The notes under the pieces are model-generated. The model had not been told where the DNA came from and made no database searches. It worked only from the letters and a program-made list of their open reading frames with translations. Below, in pieces: positions 8,120 through 20,052 of a DNA stretch of 64,000 nt. The stretch is from contig CALSTX010000010.1 in NCBI GenBank assembly GCA_943789375.1, forward strand, positions 186,001 to 250,000, in the 5' to 3' direction. The position numbers were made by a program, and so were the translations under genes. This DNA is from an uncultured Opitutales bacterium. GTDB taxonomy: Bacteria > Verrucomicrobiota > Verrucomicrobiia > Opitutales > Seribacteraceae. The number at the start of each line of letters is the position of its first letter. Positions within the stretch are counted from its first letter, which is position 1.

Positions 8120-9181
8120 TTAAGGCCAAAGATATCTTGTTTTTAATGATTTAACGAGATGAGAAGGAAAGAATGGTCCATTGTAGATTAATGCAGTGTA
8201 GAGTTGCAACAAAGATGCACCTGCATCGAGTTTTTTGTGAGCCGATTCTGTGTTGTGAATACCACCGACTCCTATAACCGGAAGCATGTTGTTTGTTTCT
8301 TTTGTAATAAATTTGATAATTTCAAGTGAATCTAGAGCGAGGGGTTCACCACTCAAACCCCCTTTTTCTAAAAAAGATTTTGGTTCACTAGGATATCTTT
8401 TTAAGGTTGTGTTGGTTGCAATGATTCCATCAATTTTGTTTTCTAGGGCTATTTGTATAATAGTTTCAAGACTGTTGTAATCTTCGTCTGGCGAAATTTT
8501 GATTAAACAAGGAAGCGGACGCTGAAAAGACTTGATTGAAAGCTGTTTGTTCAAAGATTGGAGACTTTTGAGAAGAGGGCTCAAAAAATCCTTTCGGTGT
8601 AGTAATCTCAAACCAACTGTATTGGGGGAACTAATGTTTATTGTAATATAATCAGCTTGGGGAGCTACATTTTTAAATGCGGAGAGGTAATCTTCTATAG
8701 CAAAATCAGGTGCGGTATTTTTTGCTTTTCCAATATTTATGCCAACAGGAGACATCCGAGAGCCCTTAGGATTATACTTACTTAATCTTTCAACAATTGC
8801 TTTAGATCCGAAATTATTGAATCCCATGCGGTTAACAAGAGACCTTTGATTTGGGTATCTGAAAAGCCTAGGTTTAGGATTTCCGGGTTGGGGATCAGGT
8901 GTAACAGTTCCAACCTCAATGTGACCAAAGCCAAGGGATGAAGAAATTCCTGAAAACATGGCATTTTTATCAAGTCCCGCTGCTAGACCTAAGCAATTTG
9001 GAAATTTAAGCCCAAAAAGAGAAATTTCATGCTTGGGAGTTTTTAAAATTTTACTAATACTTTTTCTTACAAACGGAAGTGTTTCTGCGAAGCCCAGCAT
9101 ATCACACGTCAGGTCATGTGCAGTTTCTGGATCTAGTTTAAATAAAAGTTTTCGAAAAAAGTGTTGGTAAATGATGTTCAC
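8120..9181 (-). CDS. pyrD: Quinone-dependent dihydroorotate dehydrogenase (class 2)
   Basis: PyrD oxidises dihydroorotate to orotate at the inner membrane, passing electrons through FMN to quinone. The N-terminal helix extension MNIIYQHFFRKLLFKLDPETAHDLTCDML is the class 2 membrane-binding domain. FMN and substrate motifs are GLAAGLDKNA, GFGHIEVGTVTPDPQPGNPKPRLFR, NISSPNT, KISPDEDYN and GVGGI. The catalytic base is the Ser in NISSPNT, as in class 2 enzymes. The length of 353 aa is typical. The start is GTG at 9181; no earlier in-frame ATG fits. It complements pyrB in this window but sits on the other strand, about 5 kb away. Confidence 0.95.
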   Translation of the reverse strand: MNIIYQHFFRKLLFKLDPETAHDLTCDMLGFAETLPFVRKSISKILKTPKHEISLFGLKFPNCLGLAAGLDKNAMFSGISSSLGFGHIEVGTVTPDPQPGNPKPRLFRYPNQRSLVNRMGFNNFGSKAIVERLSKYNPKGSRMSPVGINIGKAKNTAPDFAIEDYLSAFKNVAPQADYITINISSPNTVGLRLLHRKDFLSPLLKSLQSLNKQLSIKSFQRPLPCLIKISPDEDYNSLETIIQIALENKIDGIIATNTTLKRYPSEPKSFLEKGGLSGEPLALDSLEIIKFITKETNNMLPVIGVGGIHNTESAHKKLDAGASLLQLYTALIYNGPFFPSHLVKSLKTRYLWP

Positions 9182-9291
9182 AATGGATAGGAGATTTCAG
9201 TATCAATTTCAGTTTTGAAACAAGAGATAGCAAATTATTAAATTATACAAGAAAGTTGACAGATTTAAAAAACCACGATTTAGCCAAACCA

Positions 9292-10023
9292 ATGAAAAAA
9301 ACAGGACCTAGTTTAGATTGGTGTATTGTTCGCCTAGGAAAAGATGAGAAATGGTGGATAGACTCGATTAGCGATAAAGAAAATTGGGATACTGATGATC
9401 TCGGGATTATCGATCCAAAGCAATTTTTATATATTAATGAATTAATAGACTCCATGACGGAATTTGGTCTTGATTCTCAACTAGTTGATGAAGCCTTTTT
9501 CACATTTGAAATAGCAGAAGAGCTTGAAGGAGGCCTCATAAAATTACTCCGCGTTAGGGATTCTTTGCTCAAGGCAGAGGATATGCTCTTTGCATTACCC
9601 GATGTATTGGATGAAGAAAAAGGCCCGTATGCGGATTTTTTAAATCATATTTCCAAGGTTCGCGTATCAATGCTTAATGAGTTAATCGAATTTAATGAAC
9701 CTTACACACAAGAAGAAATGGAAGAAGTTTTGGCAGAAAAGGAAAATAATGATTTCTTAGAAGCTAAACGCAGCCATTTCAGTGAGGAACTAATATCGAT
9801 TTTGGAATTCGTTCCTGAAGGCTTTGCGATTGATTCTGATTTAGAAGAAGATGTAGAAAAATCTGCAGAAAAGGTAGAGGATTACTCTGATCTTGAAACT
9901 GATTTAGTTGAAGTTTCTGAAAAAGAAGAGAAGTTACTTCCTGACGAGGATTTGAAGTGGGAAGAAGAGGAGCGAGAGGAAACAACACCCTATGAAGGGG
10001 GTGCTCCAGACGAAAGCAAGTAA
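9292..10023 (+). CDS. Hypothetical acidic protein
   Basis: No family is recognised. From the ATG at 9292 the product is about 243 aa (MKKTGPSLDWCIVRLGKDEKWWIDSI...); a TTG at 9256 would add 12 residues. The first 150 residues look folded and helical, and the last 70 are a run of Glu and Asp with little hydrophobic content (EEDVEKSAEKVED, EEEEREETTPYEGG), likely disordered. No signal peptide or membrane span is seen. It lies alone between divergently read pyrD and convergent hemB, 3 bp from the hemB stop. Confidence 0.65.
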   Translation: MKKTGPSLDWCIVRLGKDEKWWIDSISDKENWDTDDLGIIDPKQFLYINELIDSMTEFGLDSQLVDEAFFTFEIAEELEGGLIKLLRVRDSLLKAEDMLFALPDVLDEEKGPYADFLNHISKVRVSMLNELIEFNEPYTQEEMEEVLAEKENNDFLEAKRSHFSEELISILEFVPEGFAIDSDLEEDVEKSAEKVEDYSDLETDLVEVSEKEEKLLPDEDLKWEEEEREETTPYEGGAPDESK

Positions 10024-10026
10024 TAT

Positions 10027-11010
10027 CTACAGTGACTTTGCAATTCTCTCTGCAAAATAACTAATAATAATATTTGCACCTGCTCTTTTAATAGAAAGGA
10101 GTGACTCTAATGCACATGCATCTAAATCTAACCAACCTTGAGATGCTGCTGCCCAAATCCGAGAGTATTCCCCCGAAACCTGATAAGCAGCTATCGGGAG
10201 ATTACATTCCTGTCTGGCAAGAGCAATAATATCCAAATATGGCTCCGCTGGCTTAACCATGAGGATATCTGCACCTTCCTGCATGTCTAAAAGTAATTCT
10301 CTTACCGCTTCCCGTGTATTACTTGGATTTAACTGGTATGAAGATTTATCGATTGGTTTTGATCGAGTAGATCCGATAGCATCCCGAAAAGGTCCATAAT
10401 AAGCAGAGCAGAATTTGGCAGAATAAGCCATAATACCAGTATGCATACATTGGGCATTATCCAATGAATTTCTAATAGCGATTACCCGACCATCCATCAT
10501 ATCAGAAGGTGCAACAAGATCATAGCCAGATTCAGCCGCCAAGATAGAGGCTTTGGCTAAAACTTCTACAGTCTGATCATTTAAAACTTTACCGTGGTTA
10601 TCAATAATACCATCATGACCGTGAGTTGTGTAGGGGTCTAATGCAAGATCACTGATTAAAAGAACCTCATTGCTTGCGGACTTAATTTTTTCAGCAGCAA
10701 GGTAAATAATAGAGTCAGGATTTAGAATTTCATCCCCTTTCTCCGACTTCTTACAATCCGAAATACAGGGAAAAATTGCAAAACTTTTAAGCCCAAGGTC
10801 TATCCATTTCTTAATTGGTTGATCGAGAGTATCAAGAGGCCACCTAAAAATTCCAGGCATTGATTGTATTGCCTCTGGTTTCGTAATTGAACCCGATACA
10901 AATACAGGGAAAATTAAGTCCGTTGTAGCAATTTTGTTTTCAGCAAGCATGTCACGCAGGATGACATTTTCTCGTAGGCGTCGTGGACGGTGGATGAATT
11001 CGTAGGGCAT
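10027..11010 (-). CDS. hemB: Porphobilinogen synthase (delta-aminolevulinic acid dehydratase)
   Basis: HemB condenses two 5-aminolevulinate molecules to porphobilinogen in tetrapyrrole synthesis. RPRRLRENVILRDM opens the barrel. DLALDPYTTHGHDG is the Mg-type form, with Asp in place of the zinc-binding cysteines. The Schiff-base lysines lie in YSAKFCSAYYGPFRD and MVKPAEPYLD. The length of 327 aa is normal. It is divergent from the SLC13 transporter gene, with a 114-bp gap at 11011-11124 that should hold both promoters. Confidence 0.96.
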   Translation of the reverse strand: MPYEFIHRPRRLRENVILRDMLAENKIATTDLIFPVFVSGSITKPEAIQSMPGIFRWPLDTLDQPIKKWIDLGLKSFAIFPCISDCKKSEKGDEILNPDSIIYLAAEKIKSASNEVLLISDLALDPYTTHGHDGIIDNHGKVLNDQTVEVLAKASILAAESGYDLVAPSDMMDGRVIAIRNSLDNAQCMHTGIMAYSAKFCSAYYGPFRDAIGSTRSKPIDKSSYQLNPSNTREAVRELLLDMQEGADILMVKPAEPYLDIIALARQECNLPIAAYQVSGEYSRIWAAASQGWLDLDACALESLLSIKRAGANIIISYFAERIAKSL

Positions 11011-11124
11011 CTTAGGTTAGGTAATGGTTTTAAGATATAGTCGACAAGAAAGCAAATTATGAAAGAATGGATTTTAAACCACTATTATTTCAGCAAGTTT
11101 ATCTACAAGCAATAAAACTTAGAA

Positions 11125-12966
11125 ATGGGAATTGAGACAGTAATTGCATTTGTGCTCCTTTTTTCTGCTTTACTATCTTTCATACTGGAAAAAGTAAGTT
11201 TAGATGTTACAGCGATTTCGCTTTTAGCCTTAATTATGCTACTATCCAGTGCAGAAATTTTGACATATTGGCCATCCCTGAAAGAAGTGCTTTATGTATT
11301 CACGAACGAAGCTCCCCTTACGATTGCTGCGATGTTTGTAATTAGTTCTGCTTTAAATAAGAGTCGTGTTTTAGAGCAAGTATCAAATTATTTGCAGAAA
11401 TTTTGCTCTCACGGATATCGTAAATTTATGCTAGTGTTATTGTGCTTAGTTGCCCTCGTTTCTGCATTCATAAATAACACCCCGGTGGTTGTAGTGTTGC
11501 TACCAGTAGTAATGGCATTGTCAAAATCCTTGGGAATTTCCTCTTCGAAAATGCTTATTCCTGTTTCATATGCCTCGATCTTCGGGGGCTGTTGTACATT
11601 AATGGGAACAAGTACTAATATTTTAGCGAGTGGAATAATGGGCGCAAATGATGTGTACCCTCAAATGGAAAATATGTCTATGTTTGAACTTTCCAAAATA
11701 GGAATTCCTTTGATGATCATCTCGTTACTTTTGTTGGTTTTATTTGGAAGAAAGCTACTACCTGAAAGGGAGGCGTTAAGTAGTATTATTTCGGAAATAA
11801 ACAGCAAAGAGTTTTTAACTGAAGCTAGAATTCTTCCTAACTCCCCCATGATTGGAAAATCAATAAAAGAGTCGAAAATTAAAGAAATTCCAAGTGCTCG
11901 GGTTATTGATATTGTTAGAGGTAAAAACTCAATTTATGCTTTGCATGAACAATTAGTTTTTAAAGAGGGAGATAAGATTATTCTTTCCTGTAAACCAGAA
12001 GGCATAGTAGGAGCTAATGAAATTAAGGGATTAGATCTGTTTAGTCATGAAGAATTTGGAATAGAGCATTTATCTTCAAAAGAAAGTATTATGGTTGAGG
12101 GGGTAGTAAGACCCACATCCACTATACTTTCAAAAACAGTCCAAGAAGCAAATTTTAGGTCTCGGTTTAATCTTGCAGTCTTAGCTATACACAGAAAAGG
12201 AAAAAATGTTTATGATAGGATTGATTCAATTAGGCTAAAAACAAGTGACACGCTCTTGATCTTGGGTACGAAAGACTCGATCAATGAACTACGGAAGGAA
12301 GAAGATGTGATCTTACTTGATAATCCACCAGTTCCACTAGAAAATAGAAAATCGAAAGCACCCCTCGTTATATTTATTCTTTTGGGAGTGGTTGCCGTCG
12401 CTAGCATAGGAATAATTCCCATTTCTACAGCAGCAATAGCGGGAGTTGCCTTATTACTTTTAACAAAATGCGTGAAGCCATCTGAGGCTTATCGTTCAAT
12501 AGAATGGAATATCCTTATTTTAATCTATGGTATGCTTGCTCTTGGCGTTACGATGAAGAAATCAGGTGCATCTGCCCTTATCGCCAAAACAGTAGAAGAG
12601 ATATCTATCAACACTTTTTCACCAGAATTTAAGATTATTGGAATACTTATACTAATTTATGTTGTTACATCATTACTTACCGAAATATTGTCGAATAATG
12701 CGACTATTGTGATAATGGCACCTATATCCCTAGAGATTGCCCATCAAATGGAGATGGGGATGTATGATGCTAGAGCATATGTTTTAACTACCTGTATTGC
12801 AGCATCTGCTAGCTTTATGACCCCCATTGGTTATCAAACAAATACATTTGTATATTCCGTGGGTGGCTATCGCTTCACAGATTTTATTAAGGTTGGAATA
12901 CTGTTTAACTTAATTTATTTCGGTGGAACAATTTGTCTCGTTTGTTGGTATTGGGGTTGGTTGTAA
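11125..12966 (+). CDS. SLC13/DASS-type permease with two TrkA-C (RCK_C) domains
   Basis: The 613-aa product has two hydrophobic halves of about five to six spans each (residues 1-210 and 410-613). They flank a soluble centre (about 215-390) with two similar blocks, each carrying the RCK_C pattern (LPNSPMIGKSIKESKI... KEGDKIILSC and SKTVQEANFRSRF... LKTSDTLLILG). The paired SLC13-like motifs are INNTPVVVVLLP (first half) and SNNATIVIMAP (second half). Family members move dicarboxylates, sulfate or other anions with Na+. The RCK_C insertion is typical of the bacterial subgroup often annotated as a sulfur or anion transporter. The substrate is not readable here. Single gene, no operon partner. 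Confidence 0.85.
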   Translation: MGIETVIAFVLLFSALLSFILEKVSLDVTAISLLALIMLLSSAEILTYWPSLKEVLYVFTNEAPLTIAAMFVISSALNKSRVLEQVSNYLQKFCSHGYRKFMLVLLCLVALVSAFINNTPVVVVLLPVVMALSKSLGISSSKMLIPVSYASIFGGCCTLMGTSTNILASGIMGANDVYPQMENMSMFELSKIGIPLMIISLLLLVLFGRKLLPEREALSSIISEINSKEFLTEARILPNSPMIGKSIKESKIKEIPSARVIDIVRGKNSIYALHEQLVFKEGDKIILSCKPEGIVGANEIKGLDLFSHEEFGIEHLSSKESIMVEGVVRPTSTILSKTVQEANFRSRFNLAVLAIHRKGKNVYDRIDSIRLKTSDTLLILGTKDSINELRKEEDVILLDNPPVPLENRKSKAPLVIFILLGVVAVASIGIIPISTAAIAGVALLLLTKCVKPSEAYRSIEWNILILIYGMLALGVTMKKSGASALIAKTVEEISINTFSPEFKIIGILILIYVVTSLLTEILSNNATIVIMAPISLEIAHQMEMGMYDARAYVLTTCIAASASFMTPIGYQTNTFVYSVGGYRFTDFIKVGILFNLIYFGGTICLVCWYWGWL

Positions 12967-15913
<2,947 letters not shown>

Positions 15914-15917
15914 CATT

Positions 15918-18471
15918 ATGAATGAAGAAAACAAAGGTTTAATTTCTGGGAATATTAGTGAAATCATGCAGTCTGCCTATATCGATTATTCGATGTCGGT
16001 CATTGTGAGCCGAGCTTTACCGGATGTAAGAGATGGCTTGAAACCTGTTCAAAGAAGAGTTCTGTATGCGATGCTGCGAGAGGGATTGCTTCATAACAGA
16101 GCCTATGACAAATGTGCAGGTGTTGTTGGTGAGGTTTTAAAAAACTACCATCCCCATGGGGATGGATCCGTGTATGACACGCTTGTACGGATGGCACAAC
16201 CATGGGTAATGCGTTACCCATTAGTTGATGGACAAGGAAATTTTGGGTCTGTTGACGGTGATTCTGCAGCGGCCTACAGGTACACAGAATGTAAGCTAAC
16301 AAAGATCTCCGAAGAACTTTTAAAATATATCGATGAGGATACAGTTGACTTCATTCCCAATTATAAGGAAAGCTCAACTGAACCTTCAGTGCTGCCCTCT
16401 GCACTTCCAACTTCTATTGATGAACGGTTCTACGGGAATAGCAGTTGGAATGGCTACAAATATTCCTCCGCATAACTTAGGAGAATTGATTGACGCTGTA
16501 TGTCAACTCATCGATAAGCCAAGTATTTCTATTGACGAAATTATGGAAATTCTTCCTGGGCCCGATTTTCCCGCTGGTGGAAGTATTTCGGGTAGATCTG
16601 GCATAAATTCTTACATGCATACGGGTAGAGGAATTGTAAGAATGAGAGGATCAATGCATGTTGAAGATCTGCCCTCCGGAAAACAACAGATCATTATAAC
16701 CCAGATACCTTACAATGTAAATAGAGCGACATTAGTAACTCGAATCGCTGATCTTGTAAAAGATAAAATACTTGATGGTGTTAGCGATTTAAGGGATGAG
16801 TCAACTGAAACCACAAGAATTGTTGTAGAACTTAAAATGGGAGAAATAGAGCGTGTCACTATGAATAAGCTTTTTAAAATGACAGCTCTTGAGAGTAGTT
16901 TCGGAGTTATATTACTTGCACTTGATAAATTGCGTCCAAGGCAATTAAACATTAAAGAGGCACTTGAGTGCTATATAGAGCATCGTAGAGATGTAATCCT
17001 GCGAAGAACTAAGTTCCGCCTTCGAAAAGCCGAGGCTAGAGCCCATATTCTTGAGGGTTATAAGATCGCATTAGATAATCTCGATGATTTTGTGAAAATA
17101 ATTCGGGCATCCGCGAACCGAAATGAAGCCAAAAATAGTTTAATAACTAAGTATTCCCTTTCAGACAGGCAGGCAAGTGCAATTCTAGACCTTAGGTTAT
17201 ACCAATTAACTGGTATGGAGCGCGAAAAAATTGATGCTGAATACCTAGAATTGATGGAACAAATCTCTGGATTTAAGGAAATTATTGAAAATGAATTTAT
17301 TTTACTTTCAGTTATTAAAGACGAACTGTTATTGCTAAAGGAAAACTACGCTGATGAGAGAAAAACCATCATTACAGAAGCTGAAGGTGATGTAAGGATG
17401 GAAGACCTAATACCAAATGATGGATGTGTGGTAACCATAACGGATACAGGTTTTATTAAGCGCACACAAATAGAAGAATATCGCGTGCAAAATAGGGGCG
17501 GTAAAGGTGTAATAGGTACGGGACAAAAAAAAGAAGACCCTGTGAGTATTTTAAAAACATGCAATGCCCATGACACTTTAATGTACTTTATGAATAATGG
17601 CAGAGTGTATGTGGAAAAAGCTTATGAAATTCCCGAAGGAAGTAGAATTTCTAAAGGTCGAAATATTATAAACTTTTTAGACATGCAAAAAAATGAAACC
17701 GTTAAAGCTGTGATCGCCATCGATAGTTTTGAGTCAGAGGAATCCCTTGTTCTTTGTACCAAAAAAGGGGTTGTTAAGAAAACAAAAATTAATGCATACA
17801 GAAATCATCGAAAAGGAGGCATAATTGGTATTAACATTGATGAAGGAGATACAGTTCTTCAAGCATTGCGTGCAACGTCAGAAAATCACTTATTGTTTGT
17901 AACTAAAAATGGTAAAGGACTAAGATTTAGTTGTGATCAACTAAGAGATCAGGGCAGAGTTACTCGTGGGGTTAGGGGCATTCGCCTTAAAGAAACGGAC
18001 GAAGTAGTAAGCATGCTCGTAGTTGAAGACGAAAAACTTTTATTAATTGCTGGTCGTAACGGTTTGGGCATTCGAACAAGGTTTAGTGCTTTCCTTCCAA
18101 ATGGAGGAAATAATAATAACGAATTAAATGACGTTACGCCAAGGAAGAGAGGCGGACAAGGGGTAACAGCAATGAATACAGATGCAGTTTGTTCTGCCTT
18201 AAGTGTTGCAGAAGATAGTGAAATTTTAATGATTACCGCTCGCGGACAAGCAGTTCGTTGTCCCGTGCTAAACATTCGTGAAACAAATCGAGGATCTAAA
18301 GGCGTCAAACTGGTTAACCTAGATAAAAAAGATCAACTCACCGGTGTATCTGAAGTCATTGAACTGGACGAAGAGAATACACCGGATATTAATGCGGTTC
18401 TTGCTTTAGATGATGAAAAGTCAGAAGATACGGGAGATACTGAAGTGGTTACCGAAACAAGGCTCGATTAA
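15918..18471 (+). CDS. gyrA: DNA gyrase subunit A, reading frame broken by one extra base near 16413
   Basis: GyrA is the DNA-cutting half of gyrase. The first frame (from the ATG at 15918) encodes the winged-helix start, with the catalytic Tyr in AAAYRYTE (about residue 120), then leaves frame at CCA-ACT-TCT and stops at 16475. The next frame resumes exactly with [22 protein letters not shown] and runs intact to 18471, including the GyrA box QNRGGKG and the beta-pinwheel repeats. Removing one T at about 16413 restores the family sequence LPT-LL-MNGS, giving about 850 aa. The conservation on both sides argues the gene is functional, so the break is either a sequence error, a fresh mutation or recoding. 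The quinolone region reads [10 protein letters not shown], with Gly at the usual Ser83 position. Confidence 0.92.
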
Positions 18472-18966
18472 TTATACGAACATTTTATTTAAATTTATAG
18501 AAGTAATTAATCTTTTAGCCAAGTGATAGCAACAAAATGCATCATATAGCGGATTATGAAAGTTCACTTCAGATTCTGGAGAGTAATTTCTCACTTCATT
18601 GCTTACATGTTCTAAATTTAAAAACTCCTTAGATAAATTTTCTAGTTTATAGTTTTTGATTTGTGGATATAGTTTTTTGTATATAATCTCTGTATCAAGC
18701 CATGGACCCCATACTCCTGTTTTTGTAATATTGGTGTATGGCATCTCCTTCTTTAAAAAATTTTTCTCTGTTGTATGATGATGTGCCACCAAAAAATCAT
18801 TTTTTTTTCTTAGAAATCTGTCAAGAATCACATCTCTTTTATCTTTGATATCAGTTTTTTCACATACATTAATAATTTTAAAGTCTTTAATTTCTAAATA
18901 ACCAATCTGGCTGAATCCTAAGTCTAGCCTTCCTTCAAAATCAATTACAATACCATTACCATGCAT
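18472..18966 (-). CDS. DEDDh-type 3'-5' exonuclease domain protein
   Basis: The 164-aa product looks like a minimal DnaQ-fold exonuclease. Exo I is D9-F-E11 right at the start (GIVIDFEG). Exo II is LVAHHHTTEKNFL, aligning with the family's AHNxxFD motif but with Glu67 where Asp is usual. Exo III is H137-x4-D142 (FHNPLYDA). LDTEIIYKKLYP is also a typical segment between motifs II and III. Such proteins trim RNA or DNA 3' ends or act as polymerase proofreading modules; the substrate is unknown. Its ATG (18964-18966) overlaps the ATG of the divergent phosphatase gene within one ATGCAT. The Exo I residues are so close to the start that no shorter form is possible. Confidence 0.78.
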   Translation of the reverse strand: MHGNGIVIDFEGRLDLGFSQIGYLEIKDFKIINVCEKTDIKDKRDVILDRFLRKKNDFLVAHHHTTEKNFLKKEMPYTNITKTGVWGPWLDTEIIYKKLYPQIKNYKLENLSKEFLNLEHVSNEVRNYSPESEVNFHNPLYDAFCCYHLAKRLITSINLNKMFV

Positions 18967-19734
18967 AATGATGACTATTTAAGTTTTGAAGAATTTACTT
19001 CCTTTGCAGATTTTATATCTAACAAAGGAGCAGAAATAGCGTTATCGAAATACAACGGAAATTTTGGTAAATGGGATAAATTAGATGGTACTGTAGTTAC
19101 TGAAGTGGATCTTGAAATTGAGACACTTATCAGAGGCGAAATTACTAATAAATATCCTAAGCATTCTATTCACGGCGAGGAAGAAGAAGATGTAAACAAA
19201 AATTCAGATTATCGTTGGATAATTGACCCTATTGATGGAACATTAAATTTCGCTGCTGGAATTCCTTTTTATGGAATATTGCTAGGATTATGTTTTCAAG
19301 GAAAAATAATCTATGGTTCTTATCGATTACCTTCATATAACAATATTTTCGTTTCTGGTGATGGTAGGACTTGTTGCTCGAATACTTTTATACCCGAAAA
19401 AAAAATTTCAAGTACTGATACTACAAACTCTCTTTTTTTGACGACTGATGAAGATAGGGTTTCTAGTTCGAAATATGCTAAGAATTGGAAAGAATTAAAA
19501 AAGGATTCAATTTCACGATCCTGGGGTGATTGTTTTGGTTACCATATGGTTCTAAGCGGAAAAGCGGATGCTATGTTAGATCTGAATTTAAAGGAATGTG
19601 ACATATTGCCATTAATTCCAATTATTAAGGCTTCGGGGTATTCTATAATAAATCTATCTACAAAAAAGTATGTAGATTTAATAGTTTGCGACCCACGACT
19701 GGAAGAAAAAATACAAATTATTTTTAATTTGTGA
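18961..19734 (+). CDS. hisN: Inositol monophosphatase-family phosphatase, probable histidinol-phosphatase (HisN-like)
   Basis: The Mg-dependent phosphatase motifs are HGEEEE (about residue 71), WIIDPIDGTLNF (about 86-97) and ECDILPLIPII (in place of WD-x-A) near residue 222. The segment SWGDCFGYHMVLSGKADAMLD matches the HisN branch, in which GDC-x-x-Y is characteristic, better than true inositol phosphatases. A HisN role fits the window: hisD, hisC and hisB are present, and the HisB here is only the dehydratase, so a separate histidinol-phosphate phosphatase is needed. The length of 257 aa is normal. Its start interlocks with the divergent exonuclease gene. The family is sure; the HisN assignment is an inference. 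Confidence 0.78.
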   Translation: MHNDDYLSFEEFTSFADFISNKGAEIALSKYNGNFGKWDKLDGTVVTEVDLEIETLIRGEITNKYPKHSIHGEEEEDVNKNSDYRWIIDPIDGTLNFAAGIPFYGILLGLCFQGKIIYGSYRLPSYNNIFVSGDGRTCCSNTFIPEKKISSTDTTNSLFLTTDEDRVSSSKYAKNWKELKKDSISRSWGDCFGYHMVLSGKADAMLDLNLKECDILPLIPIIKASGYSIINLSTKKYVDLIVCDPRLEEKIQIIFNL

Positions 19735-19737
19735 TAA

Positions 19738-19813
<76 letters not shown>

Positions 19814-19891
19814 GAAACAACCAATAATCGCTATTTATTTAAAAAGCTCAAGAAAATTATTTGTCTACAATTTAAAAATTAGCCGTTTTAC

Positions 19892-19919
19892 TTGACAAAG
19901 TAAGTGTAAAATCTATTGT
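19892..19919 (+). promoter_or_regulatory. Sigma70-type promoter for tRNA-Thr and tuf
   Basis: A perfect -35 TTGACA (19892-19897) is followed by a 16-bp spacer and TATTGT (19914-19919, 4 of 6 matches), 34 bp before tRNA-Thr. It is well placed to drive tRNA-Thr, tuf and perhaps the whole downstream expression block. This is inferred from sequence. Confidence 0.6.
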
Positions 19920-19953
19920 TGGCGGTTTTCTTTATTAACCCCCCATGCCCTCC

Positions 19954-20029
<76 letters not shown>

Positions 20030-20052
20030 TCTAATCATAAACAAGTCAAAAA

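Noticed and set aside
16333-18471. Treating the second gyrA frame as a parC-like or separate gene
   Set aside because: It continues the same GyrA domain at the exact residue where the first frame breaks.
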